A DNA stretch of 64,000 bases from Silene conica (lineage: Eukaryota > Streptophyta > Magnoliopsida > Caryophyllales > Caryophyllaceae). How positions within the stretch are numbered: position 1 is the first letter of the stretch; every line of letters starts with the position of its first letter. Both the position numbers and the translations under genes were made by a program. Location: the NCBI GenBank assembly GCA_029255685.2, contig CM055312.2:28552203-28616202 (forward strand). The letters run 5' to 3'. The notes under the pieces are model-generated. The model was given only the letters and a program-made list of their open reading frames with translations. It was not told the origin of the DNA and made no database searches. Of this stretch, positions 34,567-46,282 are shown piece by piece.

Positions 34567-37486
34567 TGTAACACCCCGATATTTTCCGTTTTATAAAATT
34601 TAAAGATTTAATTTAATTTCGAGAATAATTTATATTGCATGAAATTTCGTAAATATATTTTAATAATGTGAATATTTCATTTTTTTAAGCATATTAGTTT
34701 CAAACGATGTTTCGAGTTTTATAATTTTTAAGTTTCGACTTTAATTTTCGAAAATGACAAGTATGTCGAATAATTTCATAAATTGTGGTTTATTTGTATA
34801 TAATGCGTTCCATCTTGAGTAATAATAGACTTAAGATGTTATTTCCGTCTTAGTTAGCCAAATCCGAGTCATCCCGACTCATTAAATGAATTCCGAGTCA
34901 TTTCCGACTCAAACCTCCCATATACTCCTTATGTTGTGTTTTGCTCATCAAACACAACCATTTCCTTCATCCTCTTCATAAACACAAAACCCCCAAATGC
35001 CATTGTTGGTGTTTCTCTATAGACAAAAATCCGACCCTAGCTTACTCGTTTCTCGCTCAAATTCCGAGTTTTGTACATGTAAGTTCTCCTCTCGTTCTTC
35101 TTCTTCTTTTGATATAAACAATTCCTTGTCTTGTTGAGTTTTATGAAAACCCATCTTTCTAGGGTTACGTTTTTGATTCGTTTTTCTTGTTGTTTGTTCG
35201 TGAGAATGGATGCTTGGACTTCATTGAAGAGTTCTTTGAAGATTTGAAGAGCTTTAAAGGTAACTTTGAGAGGTTACTCGACTTTAAGTCAAACATTGAT
35301 TGTGTATGGTTATTGTTGTTTAATTTCTAAAATTGTGAGGTATTGTGTTGTTTGATTTCTGAAATTTTGAAGTGTTGTGTTGTTTACTTCCTCATTCAAT
35401 TGAATAAAATGAGTCCTTTGTTGATTAGTAGTAATGAATGAGGAATCAGGTTATAGTTAATGGGTAAATTGATATCCGTCACATGCTTATTGTGTTCATA
35501 GCGATATTGTGGTTCCCGATTGATTTTAACCCATGTTAAGAGTAGTTAATCGTGTTTATAATCGTTTTTTTTTACGATGTATATTGGTATATATCCGTCT
35601 TGGTTGAGATGTTGTGTTGCCTAGAACATGTAGGTCGCATGTGCTAATCGTATCAAGTCGTAAAACGCATATGGGAGCCGAGGGCAGCCATTGCCGTGCA
35701 CGACCAGGCAGCAGCCCGTGAGAACCGAAGGCTGCGGCCATTCACGCAGGCCTGCGGCCTGGCCATGCGCAGGCTGCGGCCACCTTGGTAGGCTGCGGTA
35801 TTGGCTGCTCTTAGGCGAGATTTGTAGGCTGTTATTGGGGCTGTTTTACCCATTGTTTGGTCGTTTGTTCGGACATTGTTTAAGCATGTTAAATCATTAT
35901 AAAACGTGTATTAGGAAGTATATATTTATCACGTGTGATTCATGAGTCGAATTACGTACATCCTTCATTGTTTAATTCACATGTTTACGACATTATACTT
36001 GTCTTTAAATTCTAGTTTGTTTTATTTCCGAATGAAATGTAAACTTGTAGAATGAGACTTGTCAAATGAATTCTTGTTATTTTATACTCTTGTAAGTCGT
36101 ATACTTGAGTGATTTCGTTGTGGTTGTACGGTTGAATGAGACTTGTCAAATGAGACTTGTCAAATGAATTCTTGTTATTTTATACTCTTGCAACCGGAAG
36201 GGAAACCGGCTTCCGCTTCAAATTAACTTCTAGAAACTAGCTTAAGCGTTGTCTTGTTTGAATTGAGGCTCATATGTAAATGATTTAGTTAACAATTATG
36301 TTAGCTTGAGTGGTAATGATAACGGTTATGTTGTCTTACTTGTAATTTTGATAACGGTTATGTTATCTTAAGTTGAGTCGGGTCACGGTTATGTTGCCTT
36401 ACTTGTGTTTGAGTGACGGTTATGTCATTCTAAGTTATGTTGGTGACGGTTATATTGTCGTGTTTGTGAATAGATAGCAGTGATACAATTTGTGTATCAT
36501 TGTAATGAACTAATGCCACCCAAGTTATGGGATTTATCTATGTTCGGGATTGGTCGGAAGTCGTGCTCATACGCTCCCGTAGTTGGAGGTCGTGCTTATG
36601 CGCTCCGGTCCTCGTGTGTCGTTCGGTGTAGGTTATTACATCGAGAGGTCTGGCCAGGTCTTAGGCATATAGTCAGCGGTTACGCTATACATAGAGTGGG
36701 TGTCGTGGTTATGCGTCCCGATAGCTAGTGTCGTGATTATGCGATCTAGTGGTCAGTGGTAACGGTTATGTTCCCTGACGGCATTCATTCTATTCTTGTG
36801 TGTTATTTCTTTGATTGGTCATGCCACCTCGTTGTTGGCCGCTGAGTCAATCATTTGGTTGTTGTTGGTGTGACTGAACATGCCACCTAATTGTTGGCCG
36901 CTGAGTCATTCACTTAGTTAATTATCCGTTTTGGTAATGGTTCATATGTTGACTGTGATTATGTTTCACATGATGATCTATGCCATTCTCACATGTTTTG
37001 ACGTACCGTTCATGCCTTGTTCATGATTGTCATATTCAAATATATATCATGTTTGATTACTTATTTAAGAATATGCATGTTCATATGTATATGTTGTGTT
37101 GTATTACCGTTTACGTGTTTTCTGACAAAAAGTGGCTGGGAGAACCTCGAGTTACTCCCCACTGACTGTGGCGTACATGTTTCATGTATGTAGGTTGGTG
37201 CTGTTTGGGGAAGACGTGTGGCTAGCTAACATTGTTGATTATTCGACAGTTACCCATTTACGATTAGCTTAGATATAATTTATGTTGCTACCGAGGGATA
37301 CCTTATCCCTTGTAAATTTTCAATTATCTTGTATAAGTTTTACTTTTTCTTTAGTTTTAACCTTCCGCGTGTTGTTTTGATATTTCGCGATCAAGTTTTA
37401 CTTATATCTGTTGAAAGTTTTTAAAAGTATCGCATTTTCGCTGCAAGTTACTCGTTTATTCTTATGTAATATCGCGGGGTGTCACA
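34567..37486 (+). mobile_element. E7: 3' LTR
   Basis: The 2920-bp LTR begins TGTAACACCCCGATAT and ends ATATCGCGGGGTGTCACA, an imperfect terminal inverted repeat. It shares blocks with the E1 LTR in the opposite orientation (for example AGAGGTCTGGCCAGG at 36644 and its complement near 5520). It also shares blocks with E5 and E8 (GGGAAACCGGCT near 36200, and the GTGGCTGGGAGAAC block near 37130). Confidence 0.9.
36550..36750 (+). repeat. E7 LTR: hairpins homologous to the E1 constant-loop array
   Basis: Loops of the type GTCGTGGTTATGCG (complementary in form to the E1 14-mer) recur about five times. They are closed by different pairs of arms: TTGGAG/CTCCGG (36583-36588 with 36603-36608, two wobbles), TATAG/CTATA (36668-36672 with 36685-36689), GGG/CCC, and CTAG/CTAG (36725-36728 with 36746-36749). 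Loops are less uniform than in E1. Confidence 0.7.
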
Positions 37487-37610
37487 TATACTCTATATTA
37501 AAATGGTATTAGGATGCGTGTTATTTTTCTTTTTCTCATCGCAGCCTTGTCTGTCTCCTTTAATGAGTTCATTTTCATCTAATCTCCCGGAGAACCAACA
37601 ATCTTCCTAA

Positions 37611-38158
37611 CTAGCGTAACACCCGTGAAAATTCACGGGTTGTTCAATTTTAGTTTTGACGGGAAATGATCAATTAAAGTTGTTAGATATACTAATAATA
37701 TATGTGATGTATATGTAAATACTTCAAAGAAAAATAAAAAAGTATATCTATAACATAAGGTATATAAGAACATTTTGACATTAAAAGTTTGACGTATAAC
37801 TTGAAAAGCGTAAAATATAATTAAAAAAAGTAAACTTATAACTTTCCAAAAAAAGGAGTTTTAGTAATAGAATAGAAAAAAATATAAGGGGTGAAAAAGA
37901 TTAAGTGAGATAAAATAAGATTTAGGAAAGAGAAAGAATAAAAGATAAATAAGCTAAAAAAGAGAAATTTAAGTAATTATATGGTTGGAATATTAATTAA
38001 TAAGTTGATATTTAATGGAAGCTGACATGACTGTTATTATTCACGTTATTGGCCGAAAAAAAACTGAAATTATGAGGTTGAATGAGAGAGCTCCATTAAC
38101 CTAATTCTAAAACCTGGTTGCGCCACATCAACAGTTTTACATTTTTCTTTTATATATA
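37611..38158 (-). mobile_element. Helitron H2
   Basis: On the minus strand the 20-nt palindrome at 37621-37640 (ACCCGTGAA and TTCACGGGT arms) lies 6 nt before CTAG (37611-37614), followed by T, a standard Helitron 3' end. On the same strand the opposite end (about 38158 downward) starts TATATATAAAAGAAAAATG with GTGGCGC nearby, resembling Helitron 5' ends, but the exact TC terminus is not clean because H3 abuts it. No helicase gene is present, so it is non-autonomous. Confidence 0.65.
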
Positions 38159-38707
38159 CTAGTTGTTGTATGGCGCGCGAAGCGCGCCATACCCCAAGTT
38201 AGTTATATTTGCATAGTCTGATATTCTGCGGGATTTCGCTTGTGTCATAAAATTTTGCATATTCTTGTCTCTTGGAAGACCTATGTATGTGCTTGGCAAA
38301 GAAGGGTCCTTCAAACTGGTTGATCTAATCTTTGAACCCTTCATCTCTGGATTTTTGTCAGATGCACTTGCAGAATATGCTTGCCAAGATTTCGTAGGAG
38401 GGGTAGTGGTCTTTTGCTTTTGAGCTAATTAATCTTGGGTTACCTTTATCTCCGGGGGTTACCTTCATCCCCGATTCCATACCTGGATTGCTATCTTAGT
38501 CCAAAATTCACATTCCTGTTGTAGAATACTTTAGTTTTTCGAACAGCTATTCTTTTCCATAAAATTATTATTATTACTGCATATTTACAACTGTATCATT
38601 ATTGGCTTACTGCAATGTTAATATTCGCATTCTTGTTGTAACATTGTTGTGATAGTATGGGTGTCTCGTGCCCTTCGCAGTAAAGTCACTTAAAACGCGA
38701 ACATGAT
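38159..38707 (-). mobile_element. Helitron H3 (3' end clear, 5' limit not found)
   Basis: On the minus strand TATGGCGCGC and GCGCGCCATA form a perfect 10-bp stem with a 3-nt loop (38169-38191), 6 nt before CTAG (38159-38162) and a T. The body would run toward 38707, where E8 starts; the true 5' end within this stretch was not identified. No coding sequence is present. Confidence 0.65.
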
Positions 38708-39659
38708 TGTAACATCCCGTATTTTCGTAAAATCTATTTTAAGCGTTTTAAATTATTTTAAGTAATAAAATAATATTTTAATAATTTATTGTGAAAGATT
38801 TTAAATAATTAGTAAGATCCGTCTTAAGAACCTTAAGTCCTTGAGACGAATACAAACTTGGTAAGGTTAAGTTCCCAACTTAAATATCCGTTCAAGTATC
38901 CTAACCCGTTTCATTTAATACGGAAAGGACACTTACTTAAACCCCTAAAAACACATATGTCGACATAATCATCTCCTTCACAACATTTCCACTGTAAACT
39001 CCATTTCTCCTAAAACCCCCATAAACATCATCTTCTTTTGCTCTTTTCTCCATCATCCGTCTACCGATTTAAGGTAATAGTAACATTTTCGGAATCCTCA
39101 TTTAATTTCCAAGCCATCTATCACTTTCGTTTTGTATTTCGTCGATTTCGAAATTTGGGTTGTTTCGCATAAATTCCGTTTTTACTCCGTTAACATCGTT
39201 TTTCGTGCTTGTAGGCGTGGGCTTGGACAACCCGGACATTGATAGCTTCGTGGTAGAGGAGGATCTTTAAGCCGGAGTGCATTTAAGGTGACGATAATGA
39301 GAAACTCGGCCTTAATATGAATATTAGCAAGTTTTGATGTGTTCTTATATTTGTTTATGATTTTTGTTAATGTTTAATGATCAATGGACTTAGTATCATG
39401 TTTAGGATTGTTCTTATGTGAAGAATTCATGCCTTGTGATGTTGTTATATGTTCTTAAGCTTATTTTCAGTTTTTCACAAAGTTAAGACGGATACTTGAT
39501 ATAAACGTTTGAGGATTGTTATGGGATTTGTTTGCTGATAGATAATGAGTTTAGATGATTCATGATGTTGGGTAAATCTTACTTGTAGCAAATGTTGAAG
39601 TTTGTATGTCGAATTGTTGAATTTTGTGTAGGCTGAGAATTGCGAATTTTACGAACAGG

Positions 39660-40050
39660 CTCTCTGAGCCGGTCGACCGACCGGCCGCCGGTCGACCGGC
39701 TGGGAGCGCTTCTTGGGTGTTTTGCGTATTCTGAGAAAATTTGGCTTGGGACTACCAGCCGGCCGACCGGCTGGTGGAATCCTTGTGTGGTTTTGTGTTT
39801 TTGCGAGAACCTTAGGAAGAGGGGAGCCCAGCCGGCAGACCGGCCGCCTGCCAGCCGGCTGGGAGTACATGTGGGGTGGATTTGCGAGTTGTAAAGGCTA
39901 AGGGAATGGGTTCCCAGCAGGCCGACCGGCTGCCTGCCGACCGGCTGGGAGTCCCTTGTATTGTCCTTCGTTGTTTTGAAAAGAAAGGAGGCTGAGAGGA
40001 TCACCAGCCGGCCGACCGGCTGCCTGCTGACCGGCTGGGGATCCCTGTAG
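39660..40050 (+). repeat. E8 LTR: GC-rich palindromic cassettes
   Basis: Five units recur about every 75-90 bp (near 39666, 39757, 39829, 39914 and 40003). They have CCAGCCGG and CCGGCTGG arms around inner CCGACCGGCTGCCTGC-like sequence. These are the counterparts of 16530-16845 in E5. Confidence 0.88.
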
Positions 40051-40328
40051 GCTGTTTTTGTTGTAATTCGCGTATAACTTTCAAACGACTGATCGGTTTT
40101 GATTGAAACTCGTTTTGTGTACCCTTGATATGTATTTGAGGTCCCCGGAGGATGGGCGACACTATATTGGGTTCGGGAATGGAGAGAGGATAGAGACCCC
40201 CCGGTCGGGTAACCGAAAGGGAAACCGGCTCTCCCTCAACTTAGTTCCCGGGGTCAATTAAGTGTTGATTAGAAGTTAAGAAAAGTAGAACTATAGTTTA
40301 GTTCATAGACTTTGATGATGTTGAATTG

Positions 40329-40890
40329 ATGCGTATTAAGTTATGCCTTAAGCTGGCCTCTGAACTTAATACGCGAGTTGTTTGTCATATATGGGGATAT
40401 GTCTTAAGCTGGCCTCTGAGCCCTATATGTGTATGGTTGTCGTGTCTGGGACATGCCTTAAGCTGGCCTCTGAGTCCAGACATGTTTGATAGTGATCGCG
40501 TTGGAACATGCCTTAAGTTGGCCTCTGAGTCTGACGAGTAGAGCAGCTGCACAACGGGATAACTAAGGAACTGACACCTTGCCCAGAGTGCAGATGTTTG
40601 GTGCTAGGATATGCCTTAAGCTGGCCTCTGAGTCTAGTACCTTGTGATGTGTGAAGGGACATGCCTTAAGCTGGCCTCTGAGTCCTTTACTTTTGGATGC
40701 TAGTCTGTGCCTTAAGTTGGCCGCTGAGTCTAGTGTCTTGCTGATTGGCGGGTCCATGCCTTAAGTTGGCCTCTGAGTCCTTGCTTGCTGAATGTTTTGG
40801 TGTTTAGGTTATGTCTTAAGTTGACCGCTGAACCTTTACACTTGCTGATTGGTTAGTATTAGGTTATGTCTTAAGTTGACCGCTGAACCT
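40329..40890 (+). repeat. E8 LTR: tandem hairpins with constant loop and covarying stems
   Basis: About ten units share the ATGCCTTAAG...GGCCTCTGAG core. Their arms differ and pair: GCGTATTAAG/CTTAATACGC (40331-40340 with 40365-40374, perfect 10 bp), TGTCTGG/CCAGACA (40443-40449 with 40476-40482), GGTGCTAG/CTAGTACC (with wobble) and GTGAAGG/CCTTTAC (with wobble). An 80-bp stretch near 40535-40605 interrupts the array. Confidence 0.88.
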
Positions 40891-41619
40891 TTTACTTGCT
40901 GAATTTATCTGCTTGCCTTGAGTTGGTACGTGTCAGATATAGATACTGATAATGATGAGTGAATGAATGTTTGTTTGAGCTATGGTTTGATCATCCAAGG
41001 CATTGGATGACTCTTAGTTCGGTTTCATAAATAGTTGGATTGAAAGACCCCCCGACTGGGTAACTAGTAGGGAAACCAGCTCTCCTTCCTAACGGTTTAT
41101 GAAGTTGGTTGAGAGCCGTGCACCAGAGTTTGCATGCTAGTATGAGAACAATTGATGAGATGTTTATGCTTCACATGTTGATATATGTTGGAGTATTCTG
41201 TATTGCTTTATGTGTTACGTGTTGTCACAAAAGGTGGCTAGGAGAACTCTAGTCACTCCCTACTGATTGTGGCGTACATGTTTTCATGTATGTAGGTACA
41301 TGCAGGTTGGAGCGGGGTGCACGAGAGGGCTAGCGAGTGATGATCCTGTTGTCATCATATGACTTACACTTATATCGTTTAGCTGGACTCTTAGTTTCTT
41401 TTGACATAGTTTTGTTGGTGCCTGTAGGGATGTTCCATCCCAGGCTGTTGTACATATTCGGTTTTGATACTTAGAACTGTTACTTATCTATTTCAGTTTC
41501 AGTTTCCGTTTCAGTTTAATTCTTCTCGCATGTTGTTTAGCTTTAAAAAGTTTTAATTCCGCTGCATTTTCAGTACTTTTGTATGTTTATATTTCCGCTT
41601 CCGCGAGGGGTTTTACAGT

Positions 41620-41631
41620 TGGTATCAGAGC
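41620..41631 (+). other. E8: primer-binding site (initiator Met tRNA)
   Basis: TGGTATCAGAGC begins 2 nt after the LTR end, the standard primer site of plant Gypsy chromovirus-type elements. Confidence 0.94.
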
Positions 41632-41784
41632 ATTATTGCTCCCGACGCACTCATGTGACCCCCAACCTTAACTTGACCAAATAAACAAATAATGAATGAG
41701 AGATGGGGTAGATCTAAGGATTTATTTGGTAGTCTATTTGTGATTGCTAATTGCTAAGCTAATACTTGTTTTCTCTTTTGAAGG

Positions 41785-44409
41785 ATGGTGAGACCCACGG
41801 CTGCTGATAACATTATGTTGCAAGCAATTCATCACTTGCTTGAGACCCAGAGACAGCAAGCAGGGAATGTTCCACCTCCTCCACCGCCAGGCAACGAGGC
41901 TAATCGTCCTGGTAGTTTCTCTTGGATAGCTTCGCAGATGTCCCGTAGCCACGTGAAGACTTATGGTGGCGAGGTTGATCCAGTAGCTCTTACCGAGTGG
42001 TTCAGGGAGATGGAAAAGAGCTTTACCATGTATTCGGTGGGTAGATAGGATAGAGTGCGGCTAGCCACTCACTTTCTTACCCTTGAGGCCGATAGGTGGT
42101 GGGCGTTGACCGGACCGACTTTCACTCTTGATCCTTTGTTCGATTGGGAGGCTTTTAAGGTTAAGCTCGGGACGAGGTTTTATCTTAAAGAGCTCAGATC
42201 ACAGCGACTCAAAGAATTCATGGATTTAAAGCAAGGCAAGATGACAGTTCAGGAGTTTACAGACCGATTCAACCAACTTGCTCATTTCGCATCGAGGTTT
42301 GTCAGAGATGAGGCTGAGAGAGTCTACTTTTACCGTGGGAAGCTAGGACCGCGCATCGAGAGTATGGTTCGTCGTGACTCGACTTCTTTTGTGGAGGTAT
42401 ATGATGATGCTATTTGGGCCGAGAGTTCCATTCGTGCCATAGATGCTGAGACTCGAGCTGCTACTTCTAGTGTGACTCCTCACCAGAGATCAGTGTACCA
42501 GGGGAAGAGACCGTTTGTTCCTTCTACTTCTTCGCCTTCTTCTCAGAAGAAGCGGTTTGAGAGGTTCTCTGCTCCGGTTGCTAAGACCATTGTTCACACC
42601 GACACAGCTGCTAGTGTTTTCCACCGTTGTGGTAAACCTTCTCATCCGGGTTTTGACTGTTTCAAGAATGCTTTCAAGTGCTACACTTGCAATGGATTTG
42701 GGCATAAGTCTTATGAGTGTCCTGAGAGGAACACCGCACTTGGCAAGGCTGCCACTGCTGCTGCAGCGACTAAGGGAGGAAAGCCGAAAGGGAAGATTTT
42801 TGTGATGACTAGGGCTGAGGCTGAGGCTCATCCAGACATTGTTGCCGGTATCTTTTCTGTTCTTGGCGCAGAGTGCCTTATTTTGTTCGATACTGGAGCT
42901 TCTCTTTCAGTTATATCGACTCAGTTCGCAGACCGTTTAGCTCTTGAGTCTTCATTGGTTGAGGAGACTTCTATTTCCTTGCCTCCTGGAGACGTATTTT
43001 CTTGCTCATCTTCCCATAGGGATGTTCCGATTATTATTGGTCAAGCCACATTTCCAGCGGACTTACTGAGATTTCCTCTCGAGGAGTTTGACATTATCCT
43101 CGGTATGGATTGGTTATCGCGATACCATGCTCGCTTCGAGTGTCGCGACCAGAAAATCTGCTTGAGGAGTTCTTCAGGAGTTCGTGTTTCCTATAGGGGA
43201 ACTCGCCCTAAAAAGGGTGTTCGTGTTATCTCTTCGATGAAAGCATCTCATCTTCTTAGGAAGGGTTGCCAAGCCTTCCTGTGTGTTGTTTCAGCTGCTA
43301 AGCCATCGGTACCGAAGCTTGAGGATGTAGCCATTGTTCGTGAGTATCCAGATGTTTTCCCAGATGACTTGCCAGGGATACCGCCAGAGAGAGATCTGGA
43401 GTTTACCATTGAGCTTGTTCCAGGTACCGGACCGATATCCAAAGCTCCTTACCGTATGGCTCCGCCAGAGTTGAAAGAATTGAAGCAGTAATTGGAAGAG
43501 ATGAACGAGAAAGGATTCATTAGACCGAGTGCTTCTCCGTGGGGTGCTCCAGTTTTGTTCGTTAAGAAGAAAGATGGTTCCATGAGACTTTGCATTGACT
43601 ATAGAGAGCTGAACCGAGTGACCGTGAAGAAGAGATATCCTTTGCCTGGGATAGATGATTTGTTTGATCAGTTGAGAGGTGCTTCTAGGTTTTCTAAGAT
43701 TGATTTTCGATCGGGTTATCATCAGATTCCAGTGAGAGAGGCTGATAATGCGAAGACTGCTTTTCGTACCAGATATGGGCATTTTGAGTTCGTGGTTATG
43801 CCTTTTGGGTTGACTAATGCACCTGCTATCTTCATGGATCAGATGAACCTCACCTTTAGTGAGTATCTTGACACTTGTGTTGTGGTGTTTATTGATGACA
43901 TTCTCATTTATTCGAAGACCGACGAGGAACATGCTGAGAATCTTCGATTTATTCTTGGGATTTTACGTCGACAAAAGTGGTTCGCTAAGTTCTCTAAGTG
44001 TGAGTTTTGGCTTTCTAAGGTTGCATTTCTTGGACATGTGATATCTAGTGAGGGAGTTATGGTTGATCCCGCGAAGATTGAGGCCGTTGTTGATTGGGAG
44101 AGTCCCAAAGATGTGGGAGAGATCCGTAGTTTCCTTGGTTTAGCGGGTTACTACCGTCGATTTGTTGAGGATTTCTCTAGATTAGCTCGTCCGATGACTC
44201 AGTTATTGAAGAAAGAAGCTAAGTTTGTGTGGACCGACAAGTGTGAGAGTTCTTTCCAGGAATTGAAGACTAGATTGACTTCTGCTCCCGTACTTGTTTT
44301 GCCAGAGATTGGAGTTGACTTTGATGTTTATTGTGATGCTTCGATGTTAGGGCTTGGATGTGTGTTGATGCTTCGATCTAGACAGTTGAGAGTTCACGAG
44401 GTGAACTAC
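41785..44409 (+). pseudogene. E8: Gypsy gag-protease-reverse transcriptase with two stops, cut by E9
   Basis: One frame runs from the ATG at 41785 to the E9 insertion at 44410, with stops only at 42046 (TAG) and 43489 (TAA) and no frameshift. Gag: FSWIASQM, then WFREMEKSF, and ATHFLTLEADRWW after the first stop. Two zinc knuckles follow; the first has lost its leading Cys (FHRCGKPSHPGFDC) and the second is complete (CYTCNGFGHKSYEC). Protease: LFDTGASLSVIS. Reverse transcriptase: [19 protein letters not shown] and [12 protein letters not shown] (catalytic FIDD). RNase H begins YCDAS but lacks about 7 residues between GLGCVLM and SRQL before E9 breaks it. The rest, including integrase, is not in this window. 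The second stop lies where Gln is expected, as CAA changed to TAA would give. Confidence 0.9.
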
Positions 44410-46111
44410 TGATGAGCTCCATTTTGGTCATCATTTGCTTTACATATTCTTTATTTTCGGTTACGATTCGACCTCGTTTTGCGCACCTTTGATTGTTTTT
44501 ATGCCCGTTACCTCGACTATTCCTATTTCATTCACATTTTGTAGGTATTGCGGCTAAGGCGAAGAAACGGGAGGAAACGAGACGATTTTGGAACGAATTA
44601 TGAAGAATTTTGAAGAGAAATTGCAAGACTAGTACCCAGGGCCCCCCAGCCGGTTCCCAGCCGGCAGCCGGTTCCCAGCCGGCTGGGGACCTTGACTTGA
44701 CTTTTTGGAGTAAAATGTGAAGATGTTACAGGCCCTTAAGAAAAGGCTCCCAGCCGGTGGCCAACCGGCAGCCGGTCAGCCGGCTGGGACCATGATCCTA
44801 TACTTCGCCATTTTTTTAAGAACGAAGAAATTGCATACTTTGGGCAGATTGTTGAAAAAGGGGTCCCAGCCGGTGGACAACCGGCAGCCGGTCCACCGGC
44901 TGAGGGGGCCTGTACTCAAGAAGAATTGAAGGAAAATGCAGAAATGAAGATTAGGCCTCCCAGCCGGTGCCAGACCGGCAGCCGGCCGGTCGGCTGGGAA
45001 GGCATGACTATTGAAGAAAGTTTTCAGAAGTCCATATTTGGACTCTCAGTCGGTCCCAGACCGGCAGTCGGTCGACCGGCTGGGAGTCACTTTTCAGAAT
45101 TTCGAGCACTATATAAACCCGCACTTCTATCATTTTGTGATCACGCGTTTCTAAGCATATTTTCTAGGGTTTTACTGTTTCATTAGTTCATACTTAGCCT
45201 ACAAAAACTCTCTTAAATATTTTAATCATTCTTAGATCTTAGTTTAATCTTTGAATCTAGTTAATCTTTCTTTAGTAATTCTCTCTAGTAATCTTCTTGA
45301 GCATTTGTAAGAGGTTTTATTGGGTTGTAATTTGAAGGATTTGAAAGAACTCTTCAACTTGTTATCCAAGTCACTTCCTTTTCCTTTGCTATTGGTATAA
45401 TCTTTCTAATCTCTACTTAGTTATTGCATTTGGTTAAGTTTCTTTTGAATCAATTGTTCACCCTTTACTTGTTCATGATGTTTAGCATTTGTTTATCTCT
45501 TGTTCACATGTCTTTCCTAGCCATGAGTGAGTAGTCCCTTTGCTAGGGTTAGGGGTGAACTTGGGTAGTTGATATTGATATTTGTTGTTTAGGGTTAGGG
45601 TTTAGGTTTCATCTTTGTTAGGTTTCCATTGTATGCATGCTAGATGTTTGATGAAATGCCTCAACGACGGTTGGGCATGATTCTTATTGTTGTTTGCCTT
45701 AGACGATAGTCTAGGACTTTCATAGGCATGTGTATGTGTTAGGTTGACCTTGTTTGTAGCGAAAGCTAGAATAGGACTCGACCTTAGGTTAGTCAAATCG
45801 AAAGACGAGACAGACGTAGACCTAACATAGATGAGACCACCTACCCTTGGCATGTTTGACATCGACTACCTTAGTAACCCCCGACACCCTAGTTGCTTTA
45901 ATCATCAAGTTTCATCTCAATTTATTTGCTTTAGTAGTTCTTTAGTGGTTAATCAATCTCAAACTTATTACCCCGACTCTTGCTACGATTAGAACTTAAC
46001 TATATAACTATCCCCACCGTCTTCGCAAACGATAACCCTATTATACTACTAATTTGGGTTTTTTATAAATGTGTTTGATCGTGAGAACCGACGACTAAAT
46101 CTCGCGCATCA
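44410..46111 (+). mobile_element. E9: 5' LTR of an Athila-like element inserted in E8
   Basis: The LTR starts TGATGAGC in the middle of the E8 RNase H and ends GCGCATCA, with a Athila-type primer site 3 nt later. Length 1702 bp. The 3' LTR is not seen in the window, so the target duplication (expected to be ACTAC, 44405-44409) cannot be checked. Confidence 0.88.
44640..45090 (+). repeat. E9 LTR: five GC-rich palindromic cassettes
   Basis: Units start near 44646, 44748, 44865, 44958 and 45045. Each has outer arms CCCAGCCGGT and ACCGGCTGGG (with changes) and an inner AACCGGCAGCCGGT-like palindrome, 43-47 bp in total. The motif is very close to the cassettes of E5 and E8 although E9 belongs to a different clade. 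Confidence 0.88.
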
Positions 46112-46114
46112 AAA

Positions 46115-46132
46115 TGGCGCCGTTGCCGGGCA
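46115..46132 (+). other. E9: primer-binding site
   Basis: TGGCGCCGTTGCCGGGCA follows the LTR, as in Athila-type elements (commonly ascribed to aspartate tRNA). Confidence 0.9.
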
Positions 46133-46282
46133 CGGTGCTAGAAGTTGTGTAGTTTAGTTTTAGTTTTAGTCTTGAGTTAGTTGAGCTTGTTTTGTTTTGA
46201 CCAAAGATTTGGTAGTTAATTGTAGAGTGGTTGTTATATTGCTCACCCTAGTGTCTAACAAACACTAGGACGACTAATTTGT

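Larger units (their letters stand above)
38708..41617 (+). mobile_element. E8: 5' LTR
   Basis: The 2910-bp LTR runs from TGTAACATCCCG to GGGGTTTTACA and is followed 2 nt later by the Met-tRNA primer site. It is the same family as solo LTR E5, with the same order of parts: palindromic cassettes (39660-40050), bracket repeat, hairpin array (40329-40890), second bracket repeat, and the conserved GGTGGCTAGGAGAAC block near 41233. Confidence 0.93.

Noticed and set aside
42046..42048. Programmed stop-codon readthrough in E8 gag
   Set aside because: The stop lies within the capsid domain, not at a gag-pol border, and a second stop follows; mutation is simpler.
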